From: CALABS01 sp050260775
GTDB lineage: Bacteria; Pseudomonadota; Alphaproteobacteria; Rhodospirillales; Magnetospirillaceae
Reading direction: 5' to 3'
Assembly (NCBI GenBank): GCA_050260775.1
Contig: JBLNCP010000006.1
Span: forward strand, 38,316-102,315
Length of the DNA: 64,000 nt
The position numbers and the translations under genes are program-made. Positions within the stretch are counted from its first letter, which is position 1, and each line of letters opens with the position of its first letter. The notes under the pieces were generated by a model, which worked only from the letters and a program-made list of their open reading frames with translations, was not told the origin of the DNA and ran no database searches. Positions 18,748-28,051 of this stretch are shown piece by piece.

Positions 18748-18842
18748 CGTCATCCTGAGGGCGCAAGCCCGAAGGATCTCGTCGGCCGTGGGCGCTGTGC
18801 TCCGAGCCCCAAGGGATCCTTCGCTGCGCTCAGCATGACAGC
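18748..18842. repeat. Large inverted repeat of the GATCCTTCG...AGGATGAC family
   Basis: Left arm 'GTCATCCTGAGGGCGCAAGC...GAAGGATC' (about 18750-18780) and right arm 'GATCCTTCGCTGCGCTCAGC...ATGAC' (about 18814-18840) can pair over about 25 bases with mismatches. A similar element lies at 41690-41762. Confidence 0.7.
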
Positions 18843-18859
18843 GATCTTCCGACAGGAAC

Positions 18860-18890
18860 AAAAAGGCCGCCGTCCTTGCGGGCGGCGGCC
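18860..18890 (-). terminator. Rho-independent terminator of petABC
   Basis: On the minus strand, GGCCGCCG and CGGCGGCC form a stem with a 10-base loop, followed directly by TTTTT. It lies 46 bases beyond the petC stop and is the expected end of the bc1 operon. Confidence 0.88.
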
Positions 18891-18936
18891 AGTTCGTCGA
18901 TCGATCCCGGGTGCGGGCAAGGCCCCGGGCAATGGA

Positions 18937-19701
18937 TCAGTGCACGTCCTTCCAGATCTGACGCTTGAGCGCGTAGAGCAGGGCGGTGAAGACGGCCAGG
19001 AAGCCCATCACCCACAGACCCATGCTCTTGCGTTCGTTCAGCTCCGGCTCGGCCGTCCAATTGAGGAAGGTCACCACGTCGTGGGCGATCTGCTCCTTGG
19101 TCGCCTTGGTGCCGTCGGCGTAGGTGACGAGGTCGTCCATCACCTGCGGCGGCATGCTGATGGCGTGGCCGGGGAAGAAGTGGTTGTAGTACTTGCCCTC
19201 GGGGATGGAGGCACCCTCGGGCGGGGTGTCCTCGTAGCCGAGCAGCAGCGAGTAGACGTAGTTCGGACCGCCGGGACGGGCCTTGGCCATCAGCGACAGA
19301 TCCGGCGGAGCGGCGCCGTTGTTGGCGGCGGCCGCGGCCTTCTCGTTCGGGAACGGCGGGACGTACTTGTCCGACGGGCGGGCGGGACGGTTCTGCACCA
19401 TGCCCTCGTCGTTGGGCGCGTCCGGCACCTCGCGCTCGGCGGCGACCGTCTTGATCTCGTCGTCGGTCAGGCCGACCGCGGCGAGATTGCGGTACGCCAC
19501 CAGCTTGAGCGAGTGGCAGTTCGAGCACACGTCGTGGAACACGGTGTAGCCGCGACGCAGGGCAGCCTGGTCGTAGCGTCCGAAGAAGCCCTCCCACGAG
19601 AAGCCGGGCTTCATCAGCGCAGCCCCGCCCTCGGAGGCGAGGGCCGCACCGGTGGCGCCGAGGCCGGTGGCCACGAGCGCGGTGAGGATCAGCTTACGCA
19701 T
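18937..19701 (-). CDS. petC: Cytochrome c1 of the bc1 complex
   Basis: The 254-residue protein carries a signal peptide (cleaved near 'ALAS'), the covalent heme site 'CSNCHS' (Cys59, Cys62, His63) and a C-terminal anchor 'MGFLAVFTALLYALKRQIW'. As subunit c1 it passes electrons from the Rieske protein to periplasmic cytochrome c. It is the last gene of the petABC operon; its ATG overlaps the petB TAA by one base (TAATG). Confidence 0.97.
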   Translation of the reverse strand: MRKLILTALVATGLGATGAALASEGGAALMKPGFSWEGFFGRYDQAALRRGYTVFHDVCSNCHSLKLVAYRNLAAVGLTDDEIKTVAAEREVPDAPNDEGMVQNRPARPSDKYVPPFPNEKAAAAANNGAAPPDLSLMAKARPGGPNYVYSLLLGYEDTPPEGASIPEGKYYNHFFPGHAISMPPQVMDDLVTYADGTKATKEQIAHDVVTFLNWTAEPELNERKSMGLWVMGFLAVFTALLYALKRQIWKDVH

Positions 19702-20960
19702 TACGCCTTCTCCATCGGCTGGGCATGAGCGCCGGCGGTGGCTGCTCCGCCGCCCTTGAGGACGGGGGCCGAGATGCTGGCCGGCAGCGGCCGCGCCTTC
19801 TCGATCTTGCCCAGCAGCGGCATGATCACCAGGAAGTGCAGGAAGTAATAGGTGGTGGCGATCTGGCCCATCCAGATGTAGGCGCCCTCGGCGGGCTTGC
19901 CGCCGATGTAGCCGAGGAACAGGCAGTCAGCCAGGAACACCCAGAACAGCTGCTTGTACAGCGGCCGGAACTTGGCCGAACGCACCTTCGAGGTGTCGAG
20001 CCAGGGCAGGGCGAACAGGATCAGGATGGCGCTGAACATCAGCACCACGCCGCCCAGCTTGTTCGGCACCGAGCGCAGGATCGCGTAGAACGGCAGGTAG
20101 TACCATTCGGGGACGATGTGCGGCGGGGTCACCATCGGGTTGGCCGGGATGTAGTTGTCCGGCTCGCCGAAGAAGTTCGGAGCCCAGAACACGAAGGCCA
20201 GGTAGAACATCAGGAACACGCCGATGCCGAACAGGTCCTTGATCGTGTAGTAGGGGTGGAACGGGATGGTGTCCTGCGGGCTCTTGATGTCGATGCCCAG
20301 CGGGTTGTTGGACTTGACGGTGTGCAGCGCCCACACGTGCACGAACACCAGGCCGAAGATGACGAACGGCAGCAGGTAGTGCAGCGAGAAGAAGCGGTTG
20401 AGCGTCGGGTTGTCCACCGAGAAGCCGCCCCACAGCCAGGTCACGATCGCCTTGCCGACCAGCGGGAAGGCCGAGAACAGGTTGGTGATGACGGTCGCAC
20501 CCCAGAACGACATCTGGCCCCAGGGCAGCACGTAGCCGAGGAAGCCGGTGGCCATCATCGCCAGGTAGATGAGGATGCCGACCCACCACAGAACCTCGCG
20601 CGGCGACTTGTAGGAGCCGTAGTAGAGGTTCCGGAACATGTGGATGTAGACCAGGATGAAGAACATCGAGGCCCCGTTCATGTGCAGGTAGCGCAGCAGC
20701 CAACCGTAGTTGACGTCGCGCATGATGCGCTCGACGGAGTCGAAGGCCATCGAGGTATGGGGCGTGTAGTTCATCACCAGGAACACGCCGGTGAGGATCA
20801 TCACCACCAGGATGAAGCCGGCCAGCGAGCCGAAGTTCCACCAGTAGTTCAGGTTCTTCGGGGTCGGATACTCGACGGCGCTGTGCTGCATCATCGAGAA
20901 TACAGGCAGTCGCTCGTCGAACCAGGCGAGTGCCTTGTTGTTGGTCTTGAAGCCGCTCAT
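19701..20960 (-). CDS. petB: Cytochrome b of the bc1 complex
   Basis: The 419-residue polytopic protein holds the two b hemes and the Qo and Qi sites. Typical segments are visible: 'NYWWNFGSLAGF', 'LRYLHMNGASMFFILVYIHM' (heme His ligands), 'LPWGQMSFWGATVITNLFSA' and the Qo-site loop 'PEWYYLPFYAILRSVPNKLGG' in part. The start at 20960 (MSGFKTNNK) is 12 bases beyond the petA stop on the same strand. A longer frame to 21185 runs through petA and is spurious. Confidence 0.97.
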   Translation of the reverse strand: MSGFKTNNKALAWFDERLPVFSMMQHSAVEYPTPKNLNYWWNFGSLAGFILVVMILTGVFLVMNYTPHTSMAFDSVERIMRDVNYGWLLRYLHMNGASMFFILVYIHMFRNLYYGSYKSPREVLWWVGILIYLAMMATGFLGYVLPWGQMSFWGATVITNLFSAFPLVGKAIVTWLWGGFSVDNPTLNRFFSLHYLLPFVIFGLVFVHVWALHTVKSNNPLGIDIKSPQDTIPFHPYYTIKDLFGIGVFLMFYLAFVFWAPNFFGEPDNYIPANPMVTPPHIVPEWYYLPFYAILRSVPNKLGGVVLMFSAILILFALPWLDTSKVRSAKFRPLYKQLFWVFLADCLFLGYIGGKPAEGAYIWMGQIATTYYFLHFLVIMPLLGKIEKARPLPASISAPVLKGGGAATAGAHAQPMEKA

Positions 20961-20971
20961 GGGGCGCTCCC

Positions 20972-21526
20972 TCAGCCGATCCGGATGGTGGTGTCGCTCG
21001 TGAACGCATAGGGCGGCACGCCCAGGTTCAGCGGAGCGGGGCCCTTGCGGATGCGGCCCGACGTGTCGTAGTGCGAGCCGTGGCAGGGGCAGAACCAGCC
21101 GCCGAAATCGCCACGGGGGTCGGCGGGCTTCTGGCCCAGCGGCACGCAGCCCAGGTGCGTGCACACGCCGATCAGGATCAACCACTCCGCCTTCTGGACG
21201 CGCTCGGCGTCCTTCTGGGTGTCGCGCAGGTCGGCGCCGTCATCCTTGGCGGCGGCGGCGATCTCTTCGGGCGTGCGGTGGCGCACGAAGACCGGCTTGC
21301 CTTGCCAGACGACGGTCACGGCCTGACCCGGCTGGATGGACGAAATGTCGACGTCGGTGGTGGAAAGCGCCAGCGTGTCGGCGGCCGGGTTCATGCTGTG
21401 CACGAACGGCCACAGGGCAGCACCCGTACCAGCCACGCCCATGGCGACACTGGTATACAGCAGGAAATCCCGCCGGGACTGCCCGTCATACGACGACGGC
21501 TGGGCAGTGGTTGCCGAATCAGCCAT
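20972..21526 (-). CDS. petA: Rieske iron-sulfur protein of the bc1 complex
   Basis: The 184-residue protein has a twin-arginine signal-anchor ('QSRRDFLLYTSVAMGVAGTG') and the Rieske cluster motifs 'CTHLGC' (Cys122, His124, with Cys127 in the disulfide) and 'CPCHGSHYD' (Cys146, His149, with Cys148 in the disulfide). It moves electrons from quinol to cytochrome c1. First gene of petABC; the AT-rich stretch at about 21590-21630 upstream probably carries the operon promoter, since trmL diverges from the other side. Confidence 0.97.
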   Translation of the reverse strand: MADSATTAQPSSYDGQSRRDFLLYTSVAMGVAGTGAALWPFVHSMNPAADTLALSTTDVDISSIQPGQAVTVVWQGKPVFVRHRTPEEIAAAAKDDGADLRDTQKDAERVQKAEWLILIGVCTHLGCVPLGQKPADPRGDFGGWFCPCHGSHYDTSGRIRKGPAPLNLGVPPYAFTSDTTIRIG

Positions 21527-21662
21527 GACTTAACCTCTTGTTGGCCCGCGGAAGCGGCCCTATTAACCACATCGGCAAGCCCGATTCAACAGGCGTGTCA
21601 AACCTTGATTAAGTTATTCTAATTTAATCGCCGACCCCCCTCCCGCCCGTTAGGGTGACTCC

Positions 21663-22139
21663 TTGGACCAAGGGATGGATTTGCCTCGACTTGCGTTATA
21701 CCAGCCGGATATTCCGCAGAACGCCGGGGCTTTGCTGCGCCTCGCCGCCTGCTTCGGAATGGCCATGGACGTCATCGAGCCGTGCGGCTTCCTGTGGGAT
21801 GAGCGGCGCATGCGCCGCGCCGGCATGGATTACGCCGAGCGGGTGGCGGTGACCCGCCACTGCTCGTGGTCGGCCTTCGATACCACCCGGCGGAAGGAGT
21901 CGCGCCGCCTCGTCTTGCTCACTACACGGGGTGGGGAGCGCCTCGACCGCTTTTCCTTCGCCCGCGGCGACGTCATCATGGTCGGGCGCGAGAGCGCGGG
22001 TGTGCCCGACGAGGTCGCCCAGGCGGCGGAGGCCCGCGTCGTCATCCCCATGGTCGCGGGCGAGCGCTCGCTGAACGTGGCCATGGCGGCGGCCATGGCG
22101 GCGTGGGAGGCGATGCGTCAGATTGGAGGGATTGAATGA
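21663..22139 (+). CDS. trmL: tRNA (cytidine34/uridine34-2'-O)-methyltransferase
   Basis: The 158-residue SPOUT protein methylates the wobble ribose of certain Leu tRNAs. Landmarks are 'LALYQPDIPQNAGALLRLAA' at the start, 'VMVGRESAGVPDEV'-like motif II (read as MVGRESAGVPDEV) and 'IPMVAGERSLNVAMAAAM' forming the trefoil knot. Start choice is open: TTG at 21663 has AGGG seven bases before it; ATG at 21675 has AGGG directly against it. The TGA overlaps the next gene's ATG. Confidence 0.88.
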   Translation: MDQGMDLPRLALYQPDIPQNAGALLRLAACFGMAMDVIEPCGFLWDERRMRRAGMDYAERVAVTRHCSWSAFDTTRRKESRRLVLLTTRGGERLDRFSFARGDVIMVGRESAGVPDEVAQAAEARVVIPMVAGERSLNVAMAAAMAAWEAMRQIGGIE

Positions 22140-22825
22140 GCATGTTCGAGGCTGAGCGCGCCCAGGCCTATGACAACCGCATGCGCGCGGCCATCCCCGG
22201 CTACGAGGCGCTGCACCAGCTGGCCTGCGGCATGGTCGCCGAGGAGACCGGCGGCCAGGGCCGCGTCCTGGTGGTGGGCGCCGGCACCGGCGCCGAATGC
22301 GTGGCGCTGGCGGAAGCCTGCCCGGGGGTGAGCGTCGTCGGGGCCGACCCGGCCGAGGACATGCTGGAGATGGCCCGGCACAAGATCGAGGCCCATGGCC
22401 TGGCCGCGCGCATCCATCTCCACCCCACCTACGTCGCCGATCTGCCGCGGATGGCGCCGTTCGATGCCGCCACCCTGCTGCTGGTGATGCACTTCCTGCC
22501 CGACGACGGCGCCAAGCAGGCGCTGCTCTCCGACATCGCCGCGCGGCTCAATCCGGGGGCGCCGCTGATCCTGGCCGACCTGTTCGGCCCCGCGTGGGAG
22601 GATCCCTGGCAGGCGGAGCTGCGGGCGTTCTGGGGTCATCTCCAGCGCGCCGCCGGCATTCCTGCCGAGGACGTGGCGAAGGGCTTCACCCGCGTCGACA
22701 AGTCGATCCACCCGGTGACCGAGGCGCGGCTGGCCGAGTTGTGCGCCGCCGCCGGCTTCGAGGCCCCCAAGCCCTTCTTCCGCGCCCTCTGCTTCGGTGG
22801 CTGGCTGCTGCGCCGGCGCGCCTGA
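22136..22825 (+). CDS. Class I SAM-dependent methyltransferase
   Basis: The 229-residue protein has the Rossmann SAM-binding motif 'VLVVGAGTGAECVALAEA' (about residues 44-61), the acidic ribose-binding 'GADPAEDMLEMAR' and the post-II segment 'AATLLLVMHFLPDD'. The layout resembles the tRNA U34 CmoA-like or generic small-molecule methyltransferases; the substrate is not readable. It is coupled to trmL through an ATGA overlap and convergent with the glycosyltransferase gene, whose stop is three bases away. Confidence 0.85.
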   Translation: MSMFEAERAQAYDNRMRAAIPGYEALHQLACGMVAEETGGQGRVLVVGAGTGAECVALAEACPGVSVVGADPAEDMLEMARHKIEAHGLAARIHLHPTYVADLPRMAPFDAATLLLVMHFLPDDGAKQALLSDIAARLNPGAPLILADLFGPAWEDPWQAELRAFWGHLQRAAGIPAEDVAKGFTRVDKSIHPVTEARLAELCAAAGFEAPKPFFRALCFGGWLLRRRA

Positions 22826-22828
22826 GGC

Positions 22829-24094
22829 CTAACGAAACAATCCCTCGATGGCCTCGGCGGCGCGGACGGCGCCCGTCTCGGCCGCGACCTGGGCCCCGAT
22901 CTCGGCGCAGCGGCGGGCGATGGCCCCGTCGGCCAGCACGGTGCCGAGGGCGGCGGTCAGCCGATCAGTGCTCAGGCGCTGGCGCAGCACGGTCCGGCCC
23001 ACCCCCAGCCACTGGCAGCGCGCCGCGTTGTCCGGCTGGTCGTATGCAAAGGGCACCACCACCATCGGGCGGCCGGAGCGCAGAGCCTCGGCGGTCGTCC
23101 CCATGCCGCCCTGGTGGACGATGGCGGCGCAACGCGGCATCAGCCGCGCATAAGACGCGTACTCGGCCGTGAAACAACTTTCCGGCAGCGCGGCGGGCAT
23201 GGTGTTGGGCCGTCCCACCAGCAGGGCGCGGCGGCCCAGCCGACCGGCCGCCTCCACCGCCATGCGCCAGAACGGGCCGGCGACCCAGGTGGCCGAAGAC
23301 CCCAGGGTGAACAGGATGGGCGGCTCTCCGGCGGCCAAGAAGCGCTCGATGCCGTCGTCGAGCACCGGCTCGGCGGTGGTGGCGAACGGGAAGCCGGTAA
23401 GCTCGGCCTTGGCGGGAAGGCCCTTGCGGGTGCGCAGCAGCAGCGGCGAGAACAGGCCGAGCGGCAAATACGGCGAATGCTGGCCCTCGAACATGGGGTG
23501 GCCGCGATGGGACAGGCCGAGTTCGTCGCGCAGGGCGACGATGGGCCCGATCCAGCCGGCGGTCGTCTTCTTGACCAGGGACAGGAAGCCGCGGGTCATT
23601 GCCGGATGCAGGGCCAGGATGGGGCGGATCCACGGCAGCAGGTCCACCTCGGGCGGGTCGGTGTCCTGCCAGTAGCCTTGCGGCTGCAGCATCAGCGAGG
23701 CCCAGGGCGTGCCGGTCTTCTCGGCGAACAGGGCCGCCGCCGGAGTGATCATGTGGCTGACCACCGCGTCCACCCCGCCCAGCGTGGCCGCGGCCGCTCC
23801 GAGGGCGGCGTACTGGCCGCGGACCGCCGGCGACAGGACCTCCGAGAACAGGAAGCGGGGGCCGGTCTTGGGGTCCATCAGACGCGCCACGAAGCCTTCG
23901 GCATCCTCGATCGCCAGCGACGGCGGCAGCGGATGGAAGGGCAGGTCGAGCGCCGCGGCGTAGTCGGCGTACAGGTCGAGGGTGGCGAGGACGACGCGAT
24001 GGCCGCGATCCTGCAGGGCGCGGGCGACCCGCAGCACCGGGTTGAGGTCGCCGAGCGATCCCCAGGTGGCAAGAAGGATCCGGCCGCTGCGCAT
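22829..24094 (-). CDS. GT1-type glycosyltransferase (UGT/MGT-like)
   Basis: The 421-residue protein has the GT-B fold of the UDP-glycosyltransferase group. The N-terminus is 'ILLATWGSLGDLNPVLRVAR'. The donor-binding region reads 'IVHQGGMGTTAEALRSGRP' followed by 'VVPFAYDQPDNA', matching the conserved His, Gly-rich and Asp-Gln residues of the family. Such bacterial enzymes glycosylate sterol-like lipids, macrolides or other small acceptors; the acceptor is unknown. It is convergent with the methyltransferase gene and has no biosynthetic cluster around it. Confidence 0.87.
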   Translation of the reverse strand: MRSGRILLATWGSLGDLNPVLRVARALQDRGHRVVLATLDLYADYAAALDLPFHPLPPSLAIEDAEGFVARLMDPKTGPRFLFSEVLSPAVRGQYAALGAAAATLGGVDAVVSHMITPAAALFAEKTGTPWASLMLQPQGYWQDTDPPEVDLLPWIRPILALHPAMTRGFLSLVKKTTAGWIGPIVALRDELGLSHRGHPMFEGQHSPYLPLGLFSPLLLRTRKGLPAKAELTGFPFATTAEPVLDDGIERFLAAGEPPILFTLGSSATWVAGPFWRMAVEAAGRLGRRALLVGRPNTMPAALPESCFTAEYASYARLMPRCAAIVHQGGMGTTAEALRSGRPMVVVPFAYDQPDNAARCQWLGVGRTVLRQRLSTDRLTAALGTVLADGAIARRCAEIGAQVAAETGAVRAAEAIEGLFR

Positions 24095-24342
24095 GCTCGC
24101 CTCCCGATGGTGGTCGGCTGCGGACGTTACTCCCGCTCGGGTGCTTGGTCTACGACGGTTTGGCGTCTATGACGGCGGCGGCGGCCCGCCCGGGCGGTGG
24201 TGCGGCCGGTGGGTGACGATCCACCCGCCGAGAAAGGCGTTCAGCAGCCGCAATGCGGCAAGCGGCCCAGCGCGAGTATTTGGGCAACATCAGTCCCCCG
24301 TCGGCAGGGAACAGGTGGAGGCGATCAGCGGCGCTCGCCCGG

Positions 24343-25221
24343 TCACTCGGCGACGACCACCCGGTTGCGGCCGTTGCGCTTGCCGTCGTAGAGGGCGCGG
24401 TCAGCCAGTTCGACCGTGTCCTCGACCGACAGGTCGACCCGCATCTGCGACACGCCCAGGGTGGCAGTGACCGGGATGGGGCGGCCGTCGTCGGTGGTGA
24501 TGGCCAAGGCCTCGATATCGCGACGGATGCGCTCGCACACCGTGACGCCGGTGGTGAGGTCGGCGCCGGGCAGGCACAGCAGGAATTCCTCGCCGCCGTA
24601 GCGGTAGACCACGTCGTAGGGGCGGACGGCGGCGCCCAGCAGGTTGGCGACGGCGCGCAGCACCTTGTCGCCCTGGGCGTGGCCGAAGCTGTCGTTGATC
24701 TTCTTGAAGTGGTCGATGTCGACCAGCGCGATGCCGCAGGGCTGGCGCAGCCGGATGGTGCGGTCGCGCTCCTTCATCAGCTGGGTGCGCATGGAGTGGC
24801 GGTTGGCGAGGCCGGTCAGGGGGTCGACGGTCGCCAGCACCTTCCAGGCCTCGCGCTCCACCGTCTGGGCGGCGGCGCCGAAGGTGATCAGCGACTGCAT
24901 CAGGGCTTCGTAATCCGACGTGGTCACCTTGGCCTCGGCGGCGCGGGCGGCGATCTCCTCGGCGCGGGCATGGATCTCGTCGTGCAGCGCCTTCAATTCA
25001 CCGAACCCATCGAATTGGCTGAACAGCCCCGCCGAGCGGGCGCACCAGTGGTCGAAGGGGCAGGCGGCGGCCTCCGGGGCGGGCGGGATGGTCCCGTCTT
25101 GCGGGCTGACCACCGCCGTGTACCAGCGCTGGAGCCAGTCGAAATGGGCGGCAAGCGCGTGCTGGAAGCTGGTCAGGTGGGCAAAGACGTCCTCAGGTTT
25201 GACTTGCGGCTGAGGCTCCAT
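24343..25221 (-). CDS. CZB-GGDEF diguanylate cyclase, DgcZ-like
   Basis: The 292-residue protein makes cyclic di-GMP. Residues about 12-100 form an N-terminal zinc-binding CZB domain: 'AAHFDWLQRWY' (His26), 'ACPFDHW' (Cys54) and 'LHDEIHARAEE' (His80, His84). The spacing parallels His22, Cys52, His79 and His83 of E. coli DgcZ, whose activity is inhibited by zinc. The C-terminal half is an active-looking GGDEF domain with 'YGGEEF' and an upstream inhibitory site 'RPYD' (RxxD). It probably tunes attachment or motility to zinc. Stands alone between the glycosyltransferase and the M16 protease. Confidence 0.92.
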   Translation of the reverse strand: MEPQPQVKPEDVFAHLTSFQHALAAHFDWLQRWYTAVVSPQDGTIPPAPEAAACPFDHWCARSAGLFSQFDGFGELKALHDEIHARAEEIAARAAEAKVTTSDYEALMQSLITFGAAAQTVEREAWKVLATVDPLTGLANRHSMRTQLMKERDRTIRLRQPCGIALVDIDHFKKINDSFGHAQGDKVLRAVANLLGAAVRPYDVVYRYGGEEFLLCLPGADLTTGVTVCERIRRDIEALAITTDDGRPIPVTATLGVSQMRVDLSVEDTVELADRALYDGKRNGRNRVVVAE

Positions 25222-25289
25222 CGATCTTCTCCGGTTGACTGCCGTGTGACTGTGCCAGAGTGCTCCAGCGGAGTCATGAAGAAGATCAG

Positions 25290-25317
25290 GCCTGTGCGCA
25301 AAGAAATGCGCACAGGC
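25290..25317. terminator. Perfect 11-bp hairpin between M16 gene and dgcZ-like gene
   Basis: GCCTGTGCGCA-aagaaa-TGCGCACAGGC is a flawless inverted repeat. It lies 23 bases past the M16 protease stop and 69 bases before the diguanylate cyclase start, both on the minus strand. It may be the M16 terminator (only a weak T-rich stretch follows) or an operator just downstream of an AT-rich 'TATATT' at about 25328-25333. Confidence 0.55.
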
Positions 25318-25339
25318 GAATACTTAAATATATTGTGAA

Positions 25340-26605
25340 CTAAAGCTTCACCCGCTCCGCGATCCGCTCGTAACTCTCGACGTTGCCGAGCGGGCCGATG
25401 GCCGAGACGGTCGGGGTGGTGGCGAACAGGCGGCGGGCCACGCGCACGATGTCCTCGGGGCCGACCGCATCGATCTTCTCGATCACCTCCGCCACCGGCA
25501 CCGGCCGGTTGTAGACCAGGATCTGGCGCGCCAGCTGCTCGCAGCGGGCGCTGGTGCTTTCCAGGCTCATCAGGATCGAGGCCTTGAGCTGGGCGCGGGC
25601 CCGCTGCAGCTCGTCCGCGTCGACGCCGGCGGTGATCTTGACGATCTCGTCGCACATGACCGGGATCAGCTCGGCGACCTCGTCCTCGCCGGTGCCGGCA
25701 TACACCCCGAACAGCCCGCCGTCGGAATAGGACGAGGTGAAGGAATAGATGGAATAGACGAGGCCGCGCTTCTCGCGCACCTCCTGGAACAGCCGCGACG
25801 ACATGCCGCCGCCCAGGATCGTCGACAGCATCGACGCGGTGTAATAGTCGGAATCGTCGTAGGACACGCCGTCGAAGCCGAGCACCAGGTTGACCTGCTC
25901 GATGTCGCGGTCCTCGCGATAATCGCCGCCGACGTAGCGGGCCTGATGGCTGACCGGTTCGGCGGTGGAGGGCAGGCGCGAGAACGCCTTGCCGGCCGCC
26001 TCGACCAGGCGGTCATGGTCGATGGCGCCCGAGGCGGCCAGCACCATGCGCGGTGCCGCGTAGTGGGTCGCCATGTAGTCGGCCAGGGTGTCGCGCGTCA
26101 TGGCGCGCACCAGGTCCTCGGTCCCCAGGACGGGGCGCCCCAAGGGCTGCTCGGGGAAGGCGGTGGCCTGGAAGTGGTCGAAGATGATGTCGTCGGGGGT
26201 GTCGATGGCCTGGCTGATCTCCTGCACCACCACCGTCTGCTCGCGCGCCAGCTCCTCGGCGTCGAGCGTCGAGTGCTGCAGGATGTCCGCCACGATGTCG
26301 AGCGCCAGCGGGCCGTCCTCGGCCAGCACCTTGGCGTAATAGGCGGTGTGGTCGCGCGCCGTGTAGGCGTTGAGGTGGCCGCCGACGGCGTCCATCTCCT
26401 CGGCGATGGCCCGGGCGCTGCGCCGCTCGGTGCCCTTGAACGCCATATGCTCCAGGAGGTGGGACACGCCGTTGATCTCGGCGGCCTCGTGGCGGGTGCC
26501 GGCATCGACCCACACGCCGATCGAGGCGCTGGCCACGGTGGCCATCGGATCGGTGACGACGCGCAGGCCGTTGGCGAGGGTGGTCTCGCGGACGCGTTCG
26601 CTCAT
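25340..26605 (-). CDS. M16-family zinc peptidase (processing peptidase-like)
   Basis: The 421-residue protein has the inverted zinc motif 'HLLEH' (His49, Glu52, His53) with the downstream Glu in 'EEISQ'-like context ('TVVVQEISQAID'), and the M16 C-terminal domain with the 'RGLVYSIYSFTSSY' stretch. It is the alphaproteobacterial relative of the mitochondrial processing peptidase beta subunit. Its ATG overlaps the thrC stop by four bases, a common order (thrC then M16 peptidase) in this class. Confidence 0.93.
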   Translation of the reverse strand: MSERVRETTLANGLRVVTDPMATVASASIGVWVDAGTRHEAAEINGVSHLLEHMAFKGTERRSARAIAEEMDAVGGHLNAYTARDHTAYYAKVLAEDGPLALDIVADILQHSTLDAEELAREQTVVVQEISQAIDTPDDIIFDHFQATAFPEQPLGRPVLGTEDLVRAMTRDTLADYMATHYAAPRMVLAASGAIDHDRLVEAAGKAFSRLPSTAEPVSHQARYVGGDYREDRDIEQVNLVLGFDGVSYDDSDYYTASMLSTILGGGMSSRLFQEVREKRGLVYSIYSFTSSYSDGGLFGVYAGTGEDEVAELIPVMCDEIVKITAGVDADELQRARAQLKASILMSLESTSARCEQLARQILVYNRPVPVAEVIEKIDAVGPEDIVRVARRLFATTPTVSAIGPLGNVESYERIAERVKL

Positions 26606-28014
26606 ACTTGTCCCTTGGCGCGGCCCAGCGCGAAGGTGCGGACGTAGTCGCGCACCCGGGCCGCCTCGTTGGCGATGACGTCGAGGCGCTCGGGGCGCTC
26701 GAACAGGTCGGCGAGGTGCGGCGGCAGCGCCGGCCGCGCCCCGGTCGCCTTCTCGACGGCGTCGGGGAACTTGGCGGGGTGGGCGGTGGCGAGCGCCACC
26801 AGCGGGTTGGCCGGGGCCGGGTCGGCCTTGAGGCCGGCGCCGACGCCGATGGCGGAATGGGGGTCGAGGGTCTCGCCGGTGGCGGCCTTGAGTTCGCGCA
26901 TCAGCCCGAGAGTCGCTGCGTCGTCGAAGCGGTGGCCCTCGAACAGCTCGCGCATGGCGTCAAACGCGCCTTGCGGCATGCGCATCACGCCCGTCTTGCG
27001 GAATTCGGTCATCAACGCGTCCACCGCCTTGCCATCGCGGCCCAGGGTTTCGAACACCAGGCGCTCGAAGTTCGACGAGACCTGGATGTCCATGCTGGGA
27101 CTCAAGGTGGGGACGACGCCGTCCGCCTTCATCACCCCGGCCTCGAAGAAGCGGGTGAGAATGTCGTTGGTGTTCGAGCCCACCACGAGGCGGCCGATGG
27201 GCAGGCCCATGCGCCGGGCGCAATAGCCCGCGAAGACGTTGCCGAAATTGCCGGTGGGGACGGCGAAATCGACGGTGACGTCCGGTGCTCCCAAAGAGAC
27301 GGCGGCGGCGAAGTAATAGGCGATCTGGGCCATGACGCGGGCCCAGTTGATGGAATTGACCGCCGACAGGTTGAGCTCGTCGCGGAAGGCATGGTCGTTG
27401 AACAGCGCCTTGACGATGTCCTGGCAGTCGTCGAACGTCCCTTCGACCGCCAGGTTGCGCACGTTGGACGACAGCACCGTGGTCATCTGGCGGCGCTGCA
27501 CCTCGGAGGTGCGGCCCTTGGGATGCAGGATGACGATGTCGACCGCCTCGCGGTCGCGGCAGGCCTCGATGGCGGCCGAGCCGGTGTCGCCCGAGGTGGC
27601 GCCGACGATGACGACGCGCTGGCCCTTCTTCTTGAGCACGTGGTCGAACAGGCGGCCGACCAGTTGCAGGGCGTAGTCCTTGAAGGCCAGCGTCGGGCCG
27701 TGGAACAGCTCCATCACCCAGCGGTTCGGGCCCAGCTGCTTCAGGGGCGCCACCGCCGGATGGGTGAAGCCGGCATAGGCGTCGGCGACCATGGCCGCCA
27801 GTTCGGCCTCGGTCAGGCAGCCGGCGACGAACGGCGCCATCACCTTGGCGGCCAGCTCGGCATAGGACAGGCCGCGCAGCGCCCGGATGCGCTCGGGCGT
27901 GAACACCGGCCAGGTCTCGGGCAGGTACAGGCCGCCGTCGCGGGCCAGGCCCGCGAGAAGGACATCGTCGAAATCAAGGACGGGCGCCTGCCCGCGGGTG
28001 CTGACGTACTTCAC
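26602..28014 (-). CDS. thrC: Threonine synthase
   Basis: The 470-residue PLP enzyme converts O-phosphohomoserine to threonine. The N-terminus 'MKYVSTRGQAPVLDFDDVLL' is typical of the long bacterial form; PLP-binding Lys112 is in 'GPTLAFKDYAL', and 'VGATSGDTGSAAIEA' binds the cofactor phosphate. It is the last step of the pathway that asd (53179-54198) feeds, but lies 25 kb away. No leader peptide or attenuator is visible upstream of this gene, in contrast to asd. Confidence 0.96.
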   Translation of the reverse strand: MKYVSTRGQAPVLDFDDVLLAGLARDGGLYLPETWPVFTPERIRALRGLSYAELAAKVMAPFVAGCLTEAELAAMVADAYAGFTHPAVAPLKQLGPNRWVMELFHGPTLAFKDYALQLVGRLFDHVLKKKGQRVVIVGATSGDTGSAAIEACRDREAVDIVILHPKGRTSEVQRRQMTTVLSSNVRNLAVEGTFDDCQDIVKALFNDHAFRDELNLSAVNSINWARVMAQIAYYFAAAVSLGAPDVTVDFAVPTGNFGNVFAGYCARRMGLPIGRLVVGSNTNDILTRFFEAGVMKADGVVPTLSPSMDIQVSSNFERLVFETLGRDGKAVDALMTEFRKTGVMRMPQGAFDAMRELFEGHRFDDAATLGLMRELKAATGETLDPHSAIGVGAGLKADPAPANPLVALATAHPAKFPDAVEKATGARPALPPHLADLFERPERLDVIANEAARVRDYVRTFALGRAKGQV

Positions 28015-28051
28015 CGTTCCATCCGTTCGGCTTCAGAAAACCGGCGCTACA

